64,000 bases of DNA. It comes from Eremophila alpestris peregrina. Lineage: Eukaryota > Chordata > Aves > Passeriformes > Alaudidae. This document shows, piece by piece, positions 53,401-61,869 of this stretch. The stretch is from assembly GCA_009792885.1 (NCBI GenBank), contig WMCF01000170.1, positions 273,957 to 337,956 on the forward strand, read 5' to 3'. The notes below the pieces were generated by a model, which saw only the letters and a list, made by a program, of their open reading frames with translations, was not told the DNA's origin and ran no database searches. Both the position numbers and the translations under genes were made by a program. Every line of letters starts with the position of its first letter. The first letter of the stretch is position 1.

Positions 53401-56161
53401 TTCTGAGCAATTTGATTGCCCAAAAAGAGGTTGTGGGGTCTTGCTCATCTCCCCTCACTCCTCTTCTCCCATTTCATCCTGAGGATGAGGGGGGAAGGGT
53501 GGTCCTGCATCCCCAGATGGCAGCTTTGGGGTTGTCTCCAGAGCATGGCATGTCTGAGCTGAGCTCTCAGCTCCCACAGTTTTTCTGGAGGTCACACACC
53601 TGCCAGCCAGCACCGTGCTGGGCATGAGGGAGGCAGTTCATGCAAACTAGTTTGTAAGTTTTAAGAGCAGCCATAAATAAAGTGTAAAGAGCACTGTCTG
53701 GTACACAGAGTCCAGGCGCTTCTATGACAGGCTTGTATTTTTGAAGGGCTTAAAATGCAACTTAGCTGAGAAGGGACTGATTAAAACACACTGGGCCCTT
53801 GACATGTGGCATCCTAAAGACTCCACTCACATCCAGATAAATTCCTTTACACTAGCTTCGCTCAGTTCTGGGCTGGAAATATCTTCTTGTGACTTTGGGA
53901 GCCTGGAAAACTGTAGCTCTGAAAATGCAGCCTCATGAAGCATCTCTGAGTTCTCCAGAGTGGAGAAGCCAGGCAGACAAGCCTTGCTTCCCCCCACTCC
54001 TTCCGAAAGGAATGCTCCATTACCTATAGCAGGGTGTGCAGCCCTCGCCTCTCCCTTACCATGGACATGGTAGCACTTGCTTTCCATCTTGGAGCACCCT
54101 TCATCCCTGCTGGATCCAAACTTGTAGGACTGAGGGAAACCAGGAACCCCCTTTTCTCCAGCAACCATATTAAAAAGAAATGGAACAGCAGCTTCCAAGC
54201 TGCTGGGGAAAACCACTGCCCCATGCTCTCCAGAGATGCTGGTGTTTAACTGACTCCAGCCAAAACACCATTGTGTTCAACCATTGCCCCTGAATTGCTC
54301 AGAATGCAGCACATTTGTCCCAGTAACCTGTGCCTCTGATATTTTCTTCAGCTGGAGTGCAAATCCCCTAAAATAGCCTGTTTCTGTGGGCAAATTCTTC
54401 TTTTCTGACTTGCCTTCAGGCCTGAGCATTTCTGCTTCTCACCTATTTTTAGCCACGACACTGTAGGTCCCCTGGCTGATGAGCCTGCTCGTAACTAATT
54501 TATTCCTGTCTTCACTCTCCCTGAACACCCAGCCCTGAGAAAAGTGTGAGGCTGTAGAGGTGGATGGTGGAGACAAATCCACAATTTGATGATGACTCTG
54601 TCACCCAAACCACCCTGCCCTTGACCTTGGGGCAAGTCCTGGCCAAGCCCTCCACATGGTGTGATATGCCCTGTAGCAAAGCTGAAGGGTTTCAGAGCTG
54701 GGGAGTGACCCTGGACCTCCCTGCTCCAACCCTGCTTCAATCCCATAGTCACCAGCTCTTTATCAACATTTTAAGTCTGCAAACGGGCCCCAACACTTCC
54801 CCCAAATCAGACAAACCCTTACTGCCCCCATCCAGCAGTTTATGCCCGACTTAGGGGCTCTGTTACCACCTCCAAAGAGCAAATACCCCACCTAGCACCT
54901 GTTTCACCTTCTGGACGTGTCTCCATTCTCTTCCCAATGGCAGCCCGGGTAGAGGCAGCAAGTCAGACCCACATCCCTTGCTCAAGAAACAGATGCTGTG
55001 TGCTGGGTTTGGCAGCTCTGGATGAGCTGAATTCACCAGGATTTTGCTCTCCAGGGCTTTGCACAGCCCAATCCACCTGCCTTTTACCCTAGAACACCCC
55101 ACAGTCGGGATGAGCAATCCAGTGCTCATATTTTAGGTGCACACTCCAAGAGGATGATTATTTGAGTGCCTAATGCACTGCTGGCAGCAGGCAAGTTGTA
55201 AATCACCCTGATGAAGCCACCGGCAGACTCTGCTGGGATTCCAGGAGATTAAAGGGAAGAATAAATGTAGGGACACAACAGGTCCTGCTCCAATTTACTC
55301 AGAGCTCTGGTTGCTCTGCGATGTTGCAGGGGTGCTCAGCACCCACGGGTAGGGTCCCTTTGCCCAAGCCAAGCCCACCTCATGGCCCCGATTAACACAT
55401 CCAGCACCCTCCAAGCTCCTGAACAGCTCTGGCCAAGCCCTTCAAGCCTTTTTGTGGGAAGTGCCAAACCTCCCTCCCTCCCTTCTCCCAAACCTTCTCT
55501 GCCTCAGTCAGCCCGCTGGAAGCAAAAGTGGGAGAGACTGAGAGATGGACGTAGAGATGGACAAGGGTTGGATATGGAGGAAAGCCCCAGCTTTGTTTGG
55601 GGCGGGGGAGGCATTGCTCCTGTCCCCGTCCACCCTCGGAAGGGAGATGCACTCGTACAGGGCGGGATCTGTGCAGAGGAAGGTCTGTCAGACAATCTCC
55701 TGCTCTGTGGCATTTCTAGCCGATGGAGGGGGTTCCCAGACCTTCCTCACACCCCTGCCAGCCCCGGAGCCTCCCAGTCCTCCCACCAGCACGCAGTGCA
55801 GTGCTCTGTGCTCTGCAACCCCGCAAAACGGCCGGGGACAGCAGCGGGCAGAGGGGGACACAGCCATGTCCCCAACAGTGCAGGACAGGAAAGCTGGCTG
55901 ATGTCAGGGCCTGGGACATCCCAGCCGCCGAGGTCTGACACCTGCCACGGTCAGGAGCCTCCCCGTGCTCTCAGCCGTGCCCGCAAAGCACCCCTGTAAA
56001 TTCCCGGGGACCGCGGTGACGGGGAAACTGAGGCACGGAGGGACGCGACGCAGCCGGGACAAGAACGGGTAAGACTTACGAGCCCGGGCTCGACTCTCGG
56101 AGGCGAGGAGGAGCAGGAGGCACCGCAGGAGGAAGGCGAGGGGACCCGCCCCGAGAAGCAT
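32350..56161 (-). CDS. CHRDL2: CHRDL2, chordin-like 2 secreted BMP antagonist, complete, 11 coding exons
   Basis: Secreted protein that binds BMP ligands extracellularly. Exons in transcript order: 56080-56161, 50067-50179, 49049-49142, 47980-48122, 45029-45122, 44648-44703, 42687-42855, 41570-41764, 38317-38499, 34852-34944, 32350-32429. They sum to 1302 bases in continuous phase: 433 residues plus stop, against 429 in human. Residues 1-25 are a signal peptide. Three von Willebrand C (chordin CR) domains lie at about 30-97, 110-176 and 251-316, each with the CxxCxC and CCPxC/CCxxC cysteine patterns. A basic linker (KIILKEKHKK) precedes the third, and a chordin-like-specific C-terminal domain spans about 317-433. 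The intron after exon 2 has a GC donor; all others are GT..AG. Identification rests on recalled human CHRDL2 and on synteny. Confidence 0.95.
32684..33066 (-). mobile_element. Candidate solo retroviral LTR, sense to CHRDL2, in its last intron
   Basis: Read on the minus strand, a CpG-rich segment shows two ATTGG (inverted CCAAT) boxes (+ strand CCAAT at 32864-32868 and 32907-32911). These are followed by a TATA-like ATTAAAGG (32759-32766), then TACAATAAAC with AATAAA at 32730-32735, then about 40 bases ending GCTACA. This order matches the U3-R-U5 plan of avian retroviral LTRs, including an AATAAA just after the TATA region. Ends are provisional (TGTGG near 33065, CTACA near 32686). No clear target-site duplication, primer site or internal genes were seen, so a solo LTR or an ordinary promoter-like insert are both possible. 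Confidence 0.45.
34852..34944 (-). CDS. CHRDL2: CHRDL2 exon 10: C-terminal domain, part 2
   Basis: Acceptor CCCCCTCTGCAG, donor AAG|GTAGGG. Encodes GIFHLIQTKKISKQEFKQEA then QNFRLITRTNE. The GIFHL and KEAQ.FRL-type motifs match human. Confidence 0.94.
35128..35347 (+). repeat. CR1 LINE 3' end
   Basis: Sense CR1 in CHRDL2 intron 9: TTAGATATTAGGAGGAAATTC, GCAACCTGGTCTAGTGGAA and a terminal GATTCTATAGTTCTATGA. Confidence 0.93.
36112..36415 (+). repeat. Ancient CR1-type LINE relic from the ORF2 region
   Basis: Segments such as TGTTATTGACGCAAGAAAGG, TTCAATAAATTCTTCTGGTC and AGAGAGCTGGCTGAG resemble the ORF2 part just upstream of the reverse transcriptase core. The recurring AAACATCTTTTAATCAAC.G..C.AGATAA stretch corresponds to the INIFKSTGPDNLHPRVL-type motif. 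Frame is broken by stops and indels. Confidence 0.6.
38317..38499 (-). CDS. CHRDL2: CHRDL2 exon 9: C-terminal domain, part 1
   Basis: Acceptor TTTTTGCCCAG, donor AAAG|GTGAGC. Encodes ETRVKPTDEMATPRCGKSPG, RVLVYMFVPLRSEASREILR and EEVEIYNWKLIK. The motifs PGRVLV and VEIY.WKL are shared with human. Confidence 0.94.
39515..39590 (-). repeat. Short CR1 fragment
   Basis: CACAGAAGCGTGGAGTTCTT and AAAGCTGGAAAAGCCCTTTAA, then GATCATGGAGTC: the 3' terminal part of a reverse CR1. Confidence 0.7.
40656..41068 (-). repeat. CR1 LINE 3' fragment, about 410 bases
   Basis: Reverse CR1 with CATGGAACCTCAGAATTAAA, CTGCCCTGGGCAGCTGTG, CAGTCCCCCAGGCTGTCCCC, and the longer GAGCTTCCTTTTCTCCAGGC and CAGCTCCTGGGGCTCCAGC segments. 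In CHRDL2 intron 8. Confidence 0.93.
41570..41764 (-). CDS. CHRDL2: CHRDL2 exon 8: VWC domain 3
   Basis: Acceptor CTCTCCTCCAG, donor CAG|GTAGGT. Encodes ACVYNGKTYSHGEVWHPVFR, then LYGLLPCILCTCRDGIQDCQ, then KITCPKEYPCEYPEKVDGKC and CKICP. Unlike domains 1 and 2, this chordin repeat is carried by a single exon. Confidence 0.96.
42687..42855 (-). CDS. CHRDL2: CHRDL2 exon 7: linker with IPRSFKPKG and KEKHKK
   Basis: Acceptor GGCTGCTCACAG, donor AAAG|GTAAGG. Starts RHSQDQCLGEVMGRKPPGAT and ends LELIPRSFKPKGTGGTTVKI then ILKEKHKK. This matches the conserved basic segment before the third VWC domain in human. Confidence 0.93.
43015..43450 (-). repeat. CR1 LINE 3' fragment, about 435 bases
   Basis: Reverse CR1, same subfamily and extent as the copy at 40656: CATGTCCCCAAGTGCCACAT, CTGTCCTGGGCAGCTGTG, TGGCTGCCCCCTCCTGTCAG, CAGCTGCTCCTGGTGCTCC. 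In CHRDL2 intron 6. Confidence 0.93.
44272..44385 (-). repeat. CR1 LINE 3' terminal fragment
   Basis: CACAGAATCATAGAGTCAGA, TTTAAGTTGGAAAAATTCTC and CCACTACATCATGTCCTAAG place it in a second CR1 subfamily, reverse orientation. Confidence 0.85.
44648..44703 (-). CDS. CHRDL2: CHRDL2 exon 6: short linker exon
   Basis: A 56-base exon encoding DGSFEKSTEEEPLQLNRGV. Acceptor CCCTTGCAG. The donor GTT|GTACGT is chosen over GAG|GTGTTG because only it keeps phase with exon 7 and reproduces the human GVRHPQDPC-type junction (here GV/RHSQDQC). Confidence 0.82.
45029..45122 (-). CDS. CHRDL2: CHRDL2 exon 5: second half of VWC domain 2
   Basis: Acceptor GCCCTCCAG, donor AAAG|GTAATG. Encodes EGQIYCGLMTCPELLCSSPL then TVPDSCCQVCK. 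Matches the human EGQIYCGL motif. Ends in phase 1. Confidence 0.95.
45212..45450 (+). repeat. CR1 LINE 3' end
   Basis: Sense CR1: AATTCTTCTCAGTGAGGGTG, CTCTGCTCCTGGAAGTGTCC, TTTAAGGTCCCTTCCAACCC and a TTCCATGA tail. It ends about 90 bases from CHRDL2 exon 5. Confidence 0.92.
47430..47568 (+). repeat. CR1 LINE 3' end
   Basis: TGGGGCTTGGAGCAACCTGG, TTTAAGGTCCCTTTCAACCT, then a CTGAATCTATGGA tail. Confidence 0.9.
47980..48122 (-). CDS. CHRDL2: CHRDL2 exon 4: first half of VWC domain 2
   Basis: Acceptor TTTTCCCAG, donor TCC|GTAAGC. Encodes EPQSPSALRAPARSCQYNGT, then TYQQGEMFSASELFPGRQPN and QCVQCSCS. Very GC-rich codon use compared with exons 7-10. Ends in phase 0. Confidence 0.94.
48559..48688. 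repeat. Imperfect direct repeat, two ~37-bp copies
   Basis: GGTAGGGAAAGTTTTGTGAC... at 48560-48597 recurs as GGTAGGAAAAGTTTTGAGGC... at 48651-48688, roughly 80% identical, 91 bases apart. In CHRDL2 intron 3; not assigned to a family. Confidence 0.7.
48721..48757. repeat. Poly-T / CTTT tract
   Basis: TTTCTTTTTCTTTC followed by a run of about 20 T, in CHRDL2 intron 3. On the transcribed strand it is A-rich. Confidence 0.85.
49049..49142 (-). CDS. CHRDL2: CHRDL2 exon 3: second half of VWC domain 1
   Basis: Acceptor TCCCCAG, donor G|GTAGGG. Encodes NTNIRCYRIQCPALPCANPV then TDPQQCCPRCP. The CCPRC motif closes the first chordin repeat. Ends in phase 1. Confidence 0.94.
49378..49700 (-). repeat. 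CR1 LINE 3' fragment, diverged subfamily
   Basis: Reverse CR1: CATGGAATCACAGAAGGATT, ACACCTTCCACTATCCCAGG, GGGCAGTCACAGCTTCTCAG and TCCCATCATTATCTGCCTAC. In CHRDL2 intron 2. Confidence 0.88.
49856..50032. repeat. CHRDL2: CAG/CTG-rich minisatellite in CHRDL2 intron 2
   Basis: Runs of 3-6 CAG units interrupted by CCCCAGCCCCAG-type spacers. On the CHRDL2 strand the transcript carries CUG clusters starting 33 bases downstream of the exon 2 donor. The long open frames across it are repeat products and not exons. Confidence 0.92.
50067..50179 (-). CDS. CHRDL2: CHRDL2 exon 2: first half of VWC domain 1, GC splice donor
   Basis: Acceptor TTGCCTTGCAG. Encodes PDTFCDFSGKKYSPGESWHP, then YLEPQGLMYCIRCSCSE. 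The exon ends GAG|GCACGT: the dinucleotide is GC, and no GT nearby keeps the reading phase. Confidence 0.93.
50590..50627. repeat. Poly-A / GAA tract
   Basis: About 24 A followed by AGAAGAAAGG, in CHRDL2 intron 1. Confidence 0.85.
52440..52510. repeat. A/C-rich low-complexity tract
   Basis: CAAAAACAAACAACAACAAC and flanking A runs, in CHRDL2 intron 1. Confidence 0.8.
52853..52880. repeat. (GGAT)n microsatellite
   Basis: Six GGAT/GGAC units in CHRDL2 intron 1. Confidence 0.8.
53338..53392 (+). repeat. CR1 3' terminal fragment
   Basis: TTTAATGTCCTTTCCAACCC and AAGCCATGTGTGATTCTGTAA: the final ~55 bases of a sense CR1, with no more of the element recognisable upstream. Confidence 0.75.
56080..56161 (-). 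CDS. CHRDL2: CHRDL2 exon 1: start codon and signal peptide
   Basis: Starts MLLGAGPLAFLLRCLLLLLA and continues SESRARAR, a hydrophobic leader followed by the ARAR motif also present in human. Donor C|GTAAGT. An in-frame ATG lies 134 codons upstream with no intervening stop, but only this start places the leader at the N-terminus. Confidence 0.9.
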
Positions 56162-56164
56162 CGC

Positions 56165-56545
56165 AGCCCGGTGCTGGTGCCCTGGGGCTTCGGTCCCGGT
56201 GCCCGGGGGTGCGCTGCCCGATGTGCCGGTGATGTCACGGGGTCTGCGCCGAGGACTTCGCTCCCGTCGCTGGTGCCCGGCGCTGCCGCGGTCTCGATGC
56301 CGGTGTCGGGCGCCTCGGAGGAGGTGCGGTGCCGGAGGTGCCGGAGCCGGGGCTGCCGGTGCCTGAGGATGTCGGTGCCGGCAGCGCTCCGGTGCCAGTG
56401 TCAGGGTGTCGGTGCCCGGAGGTGGCGGTGCCCGGGACTGTGGGTGCCCGGAGGTGCCGCGGTGCCAGTGCCCGGGGATGCCGATGCCGGGGGTGCTGCC
56501 GTGCCGGTGGTGCCGATGCCCGGGGGTGCCGGTGCCCGGCGGGGC
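56165..56545. repeat. CHRDL2: GGTGCC(C/G)GG minisatellite at the CHRDL2 5' end
   Basis: About 380 bases dominated by GGTGCCGG, GGTGCCCGG and GGATGCCGG units, starting four bases upstream of the CHRDL2 ATG. It makes up most of a CpG-rich 5' flank or 5' UTR. Long open frames on both strands are repeat products. Confidence 0.85.
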
Positions 56546-56712
56546 TCGTCCCGCTCCGATCAAAGGCGCCTCCTTTAGGGAGAGTCGAGGAGTTGTTGGT
56601 ATTAAAGGCGGAGATAGAAGCGGGAGGGGACATCCGCAGGGTGGGTATTTTTTTTTAAATTATTGTTATATTCCCACTTTTTTGGGGGGTGTTTTAGGAA
56701 ATTCCTCGGCGG

Positions 56713-56748
56713 CGGGAGGGAGGAGGGAGGGCGGGCGGGCGGGGAGGT
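56713..56748 (+). promoter_or_regulatory. G-quadruplex-prone G-run upstream of CHRDL2
   Basis: Six GGG/GGGG runs separated by 1-2 bases (GGGAGGGAGGAGGGAGGGCG continuing GGCGGGCGGGGAGG). It lies about 550-590 bases upstream of the CHRDL2 start codon, on the non-template side of RNF169 orientation. Confidence 0.6.
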
Positions 56749-56749
56749 G

Positions 56750-58490
56750 GTGCGGGAGCGGCAGGGTTAACCCCTGCAGCCCGCCTGGGGCTCTGCTGGC
56801 CTGGACCTCGCCCTGGGGACCAGAAGCCAAGAGGTGACATAAATGGGGTCCATCACCGCCCCAAACGAGGCCCAGCTGCACCTCTTCTCCCTGTCAAACA
56901 CCACCTGGACACCCGGCTCTCCCCACCAGCTGCTTGACATTCCCTCAGCTTCATAAAGCCATTTAAATGACCCGTGTAGCCCCTGCCCTCAGAAACCAGT
57001 CCACAATCCCAAACCCTCCTCAGCAGCGTGGAGAGCAGGGCTCACACCCAGCTGCCGTTTCATGATGGGCATGAGACACCATCGCTTGGAAAACCACTGG
57101 GCACGCCGTCATCCCTGGAGAAGCCACCTGGCCTCCACACAACGTGGCTCCTGTTCCTGCTGCTCCCCAGATCCTGCACAAAGTGGTCCAGCTCGGGCTG
57201 CCAGCTCTTCTCTGCCTGTCTGTGGGGCTCACCTTCCTACTCTCCAAGATCCTCATGGAGAAGTAGTGCAGCACTGGCTCCTCCCTGAGCAGCTGTGTCC
57301 CCTCAGCAGGGCCACTTCCCATTGCCACAGTAAGCCAGGACCCCCAGTTCATTATGGAGGTGAATTTCTGCAGCTTCCTCAGACCAGATTTTGTGTGGTT
57401 TTTTTACCCACTCCTCCTGTTCCACCTTCACAACTCAAAGGGGTGCTCAGAGCAAAACACTTCATATTAAGCATATGAAATACAGGCTTTGAACACCTTC
57501 GTGTTCCACCACTGGGAAGGCTTGGATGGAGCTCCCAGACCTTGCAGGTTTCCTGGGCTTCTTCTTTGCAAATGCCCCCATGTCTACAGCACAAGGTCTC
57601 TCTCTTCCCATCATCTCCTTCAGCTTTCTCACACCACCAGCCAGGGAGGGACTGTCATCACCTGTGGTCCCTTTGGTGACAGGAAATCTCCTCCATCAGC
57701 CAAGTTATTAATTTTTTTCTCTTAATTCAATCTCAGGACTGGGCTTTCCAGGGTGTGAGATCTTTGTGCCTCCTGCCATCCCACACTGAGAGTGGCAACA
57801 AGCCACTGGTCTGTCATGGTGTCGCCAAACCCCTTATCCTGGTCACACCAACCACAAGGCCCATTTCTTGCAGAGATGAAAGAAATCAAGGACAATTTCT
57901 GCAGAAAAAAACCTCTTCTTTCCATCCATCTCTTAATTTTGTCTGTCTCTAACTCTATCCCAAGTGCCAACACATCCCCCTGTACCAAACCATGTTTGCA
58001 GGTGCCTGTTCCTGGAGCTGGATATGAGGGAAATCCTTGTAATGAGAAAGCTTTTAATATCCCTTTGAATCACCAGCTTTGTTATTTTCTCTTTAAGCTG
58101 CAAGCAATAGTAATTAATGCATTTCTGTGCCCACAAGGGATTGAGATATATTCTGTGAGGAAAATGGGAAACACTGAATTCCCAGTGATGAAATGCAGGT
58201 GAATCTTCACCCCACCTTGACTCCCCACCCCAGGAATACCTGTGATCCTCCAAGAGCACAGCCCAGTGTGCAGAGCAAAGACAGAGCTGAGACATCTGCA
58301 GGGATGGTCACAGTCTGTTTTAGCACTCGGTGCCCTCCCCTGGGAATGGTGAGTGTGCTTCTGCTGAAGGACCCAAGAACCCAAGGACCCAAGGAGATAC
58401 AGGAGCCCAGAATCCAGGGATACTCTGCACATCATCTAGCACCGACTCTCTACAGAAAGCACAAGCTGTGCTGTCACATTCCAGGGTCAA
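56750..58490. other. Spacer between CHRDL2 and RNF169, nothing recognised
   Basis: No exon or RNA gene could be supported. A small AAGGACCCAAG-type tandem repeat sits at 58367-58395. Confidence 0.45.
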
Positions 58491-58494
58491 CCAG

Positions 58495-58815
58495 GAACAG
58501 GAATTCTTCTCACAAGGAAGAATTACTTCACTATGTCCAACCCTGCCCTCTGGCAGCAGAAAGCCATTGCCTGTGTCCTGTCCCTCCATCCTTTGTCCCC
58601 AGTCCTTCTCCAGCTCTCCTGGAATCCCTTTAGGCCCTGGAAGGGCTCTGAGGTCTCCCTGGAGCCTTCTCCTCTCCAAGTGAGCACCCCCAGCTCTCCC
58701 AGCCTGGCTCCAGAGGAGAGGGGCTTCAGCCCTGGGGCAGCTCCATGGTTTCTCTGGACTCTCTCCAGCAGCTCCAGGTCCTTGTGCTGCTGCCCCAGGG
58801 CTGAAAGTTATCACC
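58495..58815 (-). repeat. CR1 LINE 3' fragment
   Basis: Reverse CR1: CCCTGCCCTCTGGCAGCAGA, GTCCCCAGTCCTTCTCCAGC, CCAGCCTGGCTCCAGAGGAG and GGTCCTTGTGCTGCTGCCCC. Confidence 0.9.
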
Positions 58816-60195
58816 ACCTAATGCCACTTCCTTTTTTTCACTGCTCCACTTATGTCCAGCTCTCTGCAAGTTTTTCGAGCAATGCCCCTCAATTTTCCCC
58901 CTCATGCCTCGATAAAGATGTTTAAAGGGGTTTGGGTAAATAGCAGGCTCCTTCCAGCTCCCACCAGGAAAAGCTGGAACCTCCTCTCCCAGCTCTTCCC
59001 TTGCACAGGGCTGACTTGAAAAGCCCATTTGTAGCACAAGTCTGTGGGCAAGTTATGAAAGTACTTAAGAAAAATGGGGACACAAAGTCCAAGTCAATGA
59101 AGTTATTTTGTGCCTCTGCTGCAACAGCAACAGCTGAATTCAGGACTGTAGATCCTGGCCCCACATCAGGGCTAAAACTTATGGGAAAGTTCAGGCATGT
59201 CCTAAGTGCAGACCCAGGAAATAAAGGCCAGCCTTGTCAGGAGCAAGGTGCTGTGTTACATCTCTGTTGGGTCTCATAAAGAATACATTCACCCTTTGGC
59301 AAAACCAAGGCTCTTTATCTTCATCTGTGAAGGAATATGTCTGACAGTTCAATACTGCCAACATCAATCCATCTGTGATTATGAATCAGGCTCCAAAAAA
59401 GATGGCATTGGCCTGCAAATAATAAGACATGGGTCTGTGCTGTTTGCCTTCTGATTCCTGAGTCTTTAGGTCAAACTCACTTTATGTTTTCTGGGCAATC
59501 AAGAAGACAAGACAATTCCTTTTTTTTTTTTTTAATTTTTTAATGAGAGTGAAAACAGAATCTCCTACAAAGTGCTGAGTAAACAGTGTGGGCTCCAAAA
59601 CATCCCCCACCTTGCAAGCCTTGTGGCTGGAGTGGGAGCTGGCCAGGCTGCAGGCTGGAGGAGCTGGCTGCACACTGCACCTTTCCTTGGAAGATTGTAG
59701 CCCTGCATCCCTGACATTTGATCCAGCGTGGGCAAGGAGAGATGCACAGAAGAGGGCTGTCAGCTGTAAGCAATGGAGCTGGAAACCTGAAGGACTCTGA
59801 ATTGCTGGAAGCTGGTCTGAGGAAATTGGGCTGCAGGAGTAAGTCCTGTTGTGGGAATGGAGGAGCTGCTGGACTCCTCCCTGTCCTGCCAGCACAGGGG
59901 ACAGGCACTGCCCTGGTCCTGCTGCCCCCCATGTCTGTATCTCCTGTATCTCCATGGCACATCCCACCTGCACCCCATGGAAGGTCTCTGCCTGGCTGGG
60001 GCCCACATCATCGCTGGCAGGACCATGAAGAGAAACGGCGGTGGCAAAACCCTGCCAGCTGCTCGGGAGAGGTGAGCAGCAGCGAAACGTTCCCTGACAG
60101 GCTGGGCAAGGCTGAGGTTTTGGCTGGGGACGGCAGGATTTGAGGCTGGAGCCTTGCACGGGCTTAGGATTCCCTCTGCAGGCCAGCCCCGAGCG
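58816..60195. other. Spacer: poly-T tract at 59518-59533, no gene recognised
   Basis: The poly-T run precedes GC-rich sequence with long open frames on both strands (for example 239 codons on - at 59482-60201). These have no recognised domain or splice context. Confidence 0.4.
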
Positions 60196-60199
60196 CCGC

Positions 60200-60475
60200 A
60201 CATCCCGAACTGCAGAGCCACAGAGGGCTTAGGAGTGGGAAGAACCGTAAAGCTCAGGCAGTGCCACCCCCTGCGGGCAGGGACACCTTCTGCTATCCCA
60301 GGCTGCTGCTGGGATCAACCTGATTCTGAACACTTTCAGGGATGGGGCAACCACAGCTTCTCTAGGCAACCTGGGCCATTTTTTTATTACTCTTATTGTA
60401 AAATATTTCTTGCCAGTATTCCATTTAACCCTGCCCTCTGGCAGTGTAAAACCATTGCCCCTTGTGGGGCTTTGG
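60200..60475 (-). repeat. CR1 LINE 3' fragment
   Basis: GGACACCTTCTGCTATCCCA, CAGGGATGGGGCAACCACAG, CTTATTGTAAAATATTTCTTG and CCCTGCCCTCTGGCAGTG. Confidence 0.9.
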
Positions 60476-61450
60476 GTTGGAAGACAAGCTGGAGACACAG
60501 AAACCAACTTCTGCCCAGGGCAGGCTGGATGTGCAGAAGTAATTTGGGAGAGCAGTTGGCAGAGATCCTTTTCCAAATCCGATGTGCCTAGACTCTGCAA
60601 AGAGCTAAAGATCTGCACAACTATTTGTCCTATAAGGAGCTTTGGTGGGGAAGCGTCTCCTATTCCCACGTTCTCTGTCCCTCCCCGAGGGCTCCCCAGT
60701 GCCCAGCTCCGGGGTCAGGCTGATCCCGAGGAGCAGCAGCTTTGTGGAGAGCTGGGAATAACATACTCTGTCTGACTCTGGCCAGCAGCAGCATCCACGG
60801 GACAGACACACAAATTGCTGGACTAAGTCCAGCCCCAAACTGCTGCCATAATTCATCTTAATAAAGGCAGTACAAATTTTTTGTTTCATGAGAAGGATTT
60901 TTTTTTGTCGACTGGCATTTCATGGAGCCCACAACAGCAGGGATCCACATGCTGGTATCCTTTTAGTCATTCAACAGCCAGAGACAACTAAAGATAGAAG
61001 TGTGGGTGAGAGGGAAAGTTAATGATATCCCCCAGCAAATTCCTGGAACACGTGCAGAGGCTGTTTCTTGGGCACGGATCATCCCTTCCTCTTTGAGCCT
61101 TCTTAGAGAGGCTCGAAGGTCTAGGGCTTCACCTCTGTCTCTACAGCCACATTTTGTCTTCTGCCAATCCAATGTAGCTGAGAGGCTTCATCAGAGAGGG
61201 TGCTAAAATATGACGAAAAGACAGATTGGTTTGGAGCCCCAGTAAAGAGATGAAAAGCAGAGGAGAAGTGCAAGAGATTTCCATAGCAACTGGTGCAGAG
61301 CTCTACCTCGTCTGGTTTGCTCTGAGTCACCATCCGTGGTGGTTTAACTCTGGCTGGACACTGAGTACCCACCAAAGCTGCTCCATCACTCCCCTCCTCA
61401 GCTGGACAGCAGAGAAGACTGAACAGAAGGCTCCTGGGTCGGTATAAGGG
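60476..61450. other. Spacer, no feature recognised
   Basis: Unique-looking sequence with no supportable gene, repeat family or RNA. Confidence 0.4.
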
Positions 61451-61454
61451 AGAG

Positions 61455-61868
61455 AGACCAGCTACAGTCACGGGCTGGGAGAGCTGGGGGTGCTCACCTG
61501 GAGGGGAGAAGGCTCCGGGGAGACCTCAAAGCCCCCTCCAGTGCCTAAAGGGGGCTCCAGGAGAGCTGGAGAGGGACTGGGGACAAGGGATGGAGAGACA
61601 GGACACAGGGAATGGCTTTCCACTGCCAGAGGGCAGGGCTGGATGGAATATTGGGAAGGTATTGTTCCCTGTGAAGATGGAAAAGCCCTGGCACAGCGTG
61701 CTCAGAGCTGTGGCTGCCCCTGGACCCCTGGCAGTGTCCCAGGCCAGGCTGGACGGGGCTTGAAGCTGCCTGGGACCCTGCCTGGGAAGGTGTCCCTGCC
61801 ATGGCGGGGGTGGGACTGAATGATCTTTAGGGTCCTTCCAACCCAAATCATCTGTGAGTCCATGATTT
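61455..61868 (+). repeat. CR1 LINE 3' region, about 410 bases, next to the RNF169 promoter
   Basis: Sense CR1 from CTGGGAGAGCTGGGGGTGCTC through GGAGAAGGCTCCGGGGAGAC, TCCACTGCCAGAGGGCAGGG and CTTTAGGGTCCTTCCAACCC to GAGTCCATGAT. Its 3' end is about 205 bases upstream of the RNF169 ATG. Confidence 0.94.
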
Positions 61869-61869
61869 G

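Noticed and set aside
56171..56658. Plus-strand open frames opposite the CHRDL2 start (135 and 109 codons)
   Set aside because: These are translations of the GGTGCC minisatellite only.
59482..60201. 239-codon minus-strand open frame between CHRDL2 and RNF169
   Set aside because: Composition is Ser/Gln/Pro-rich without a recognisable motif, and several frames are open in parallel. Nothing supports a gene.
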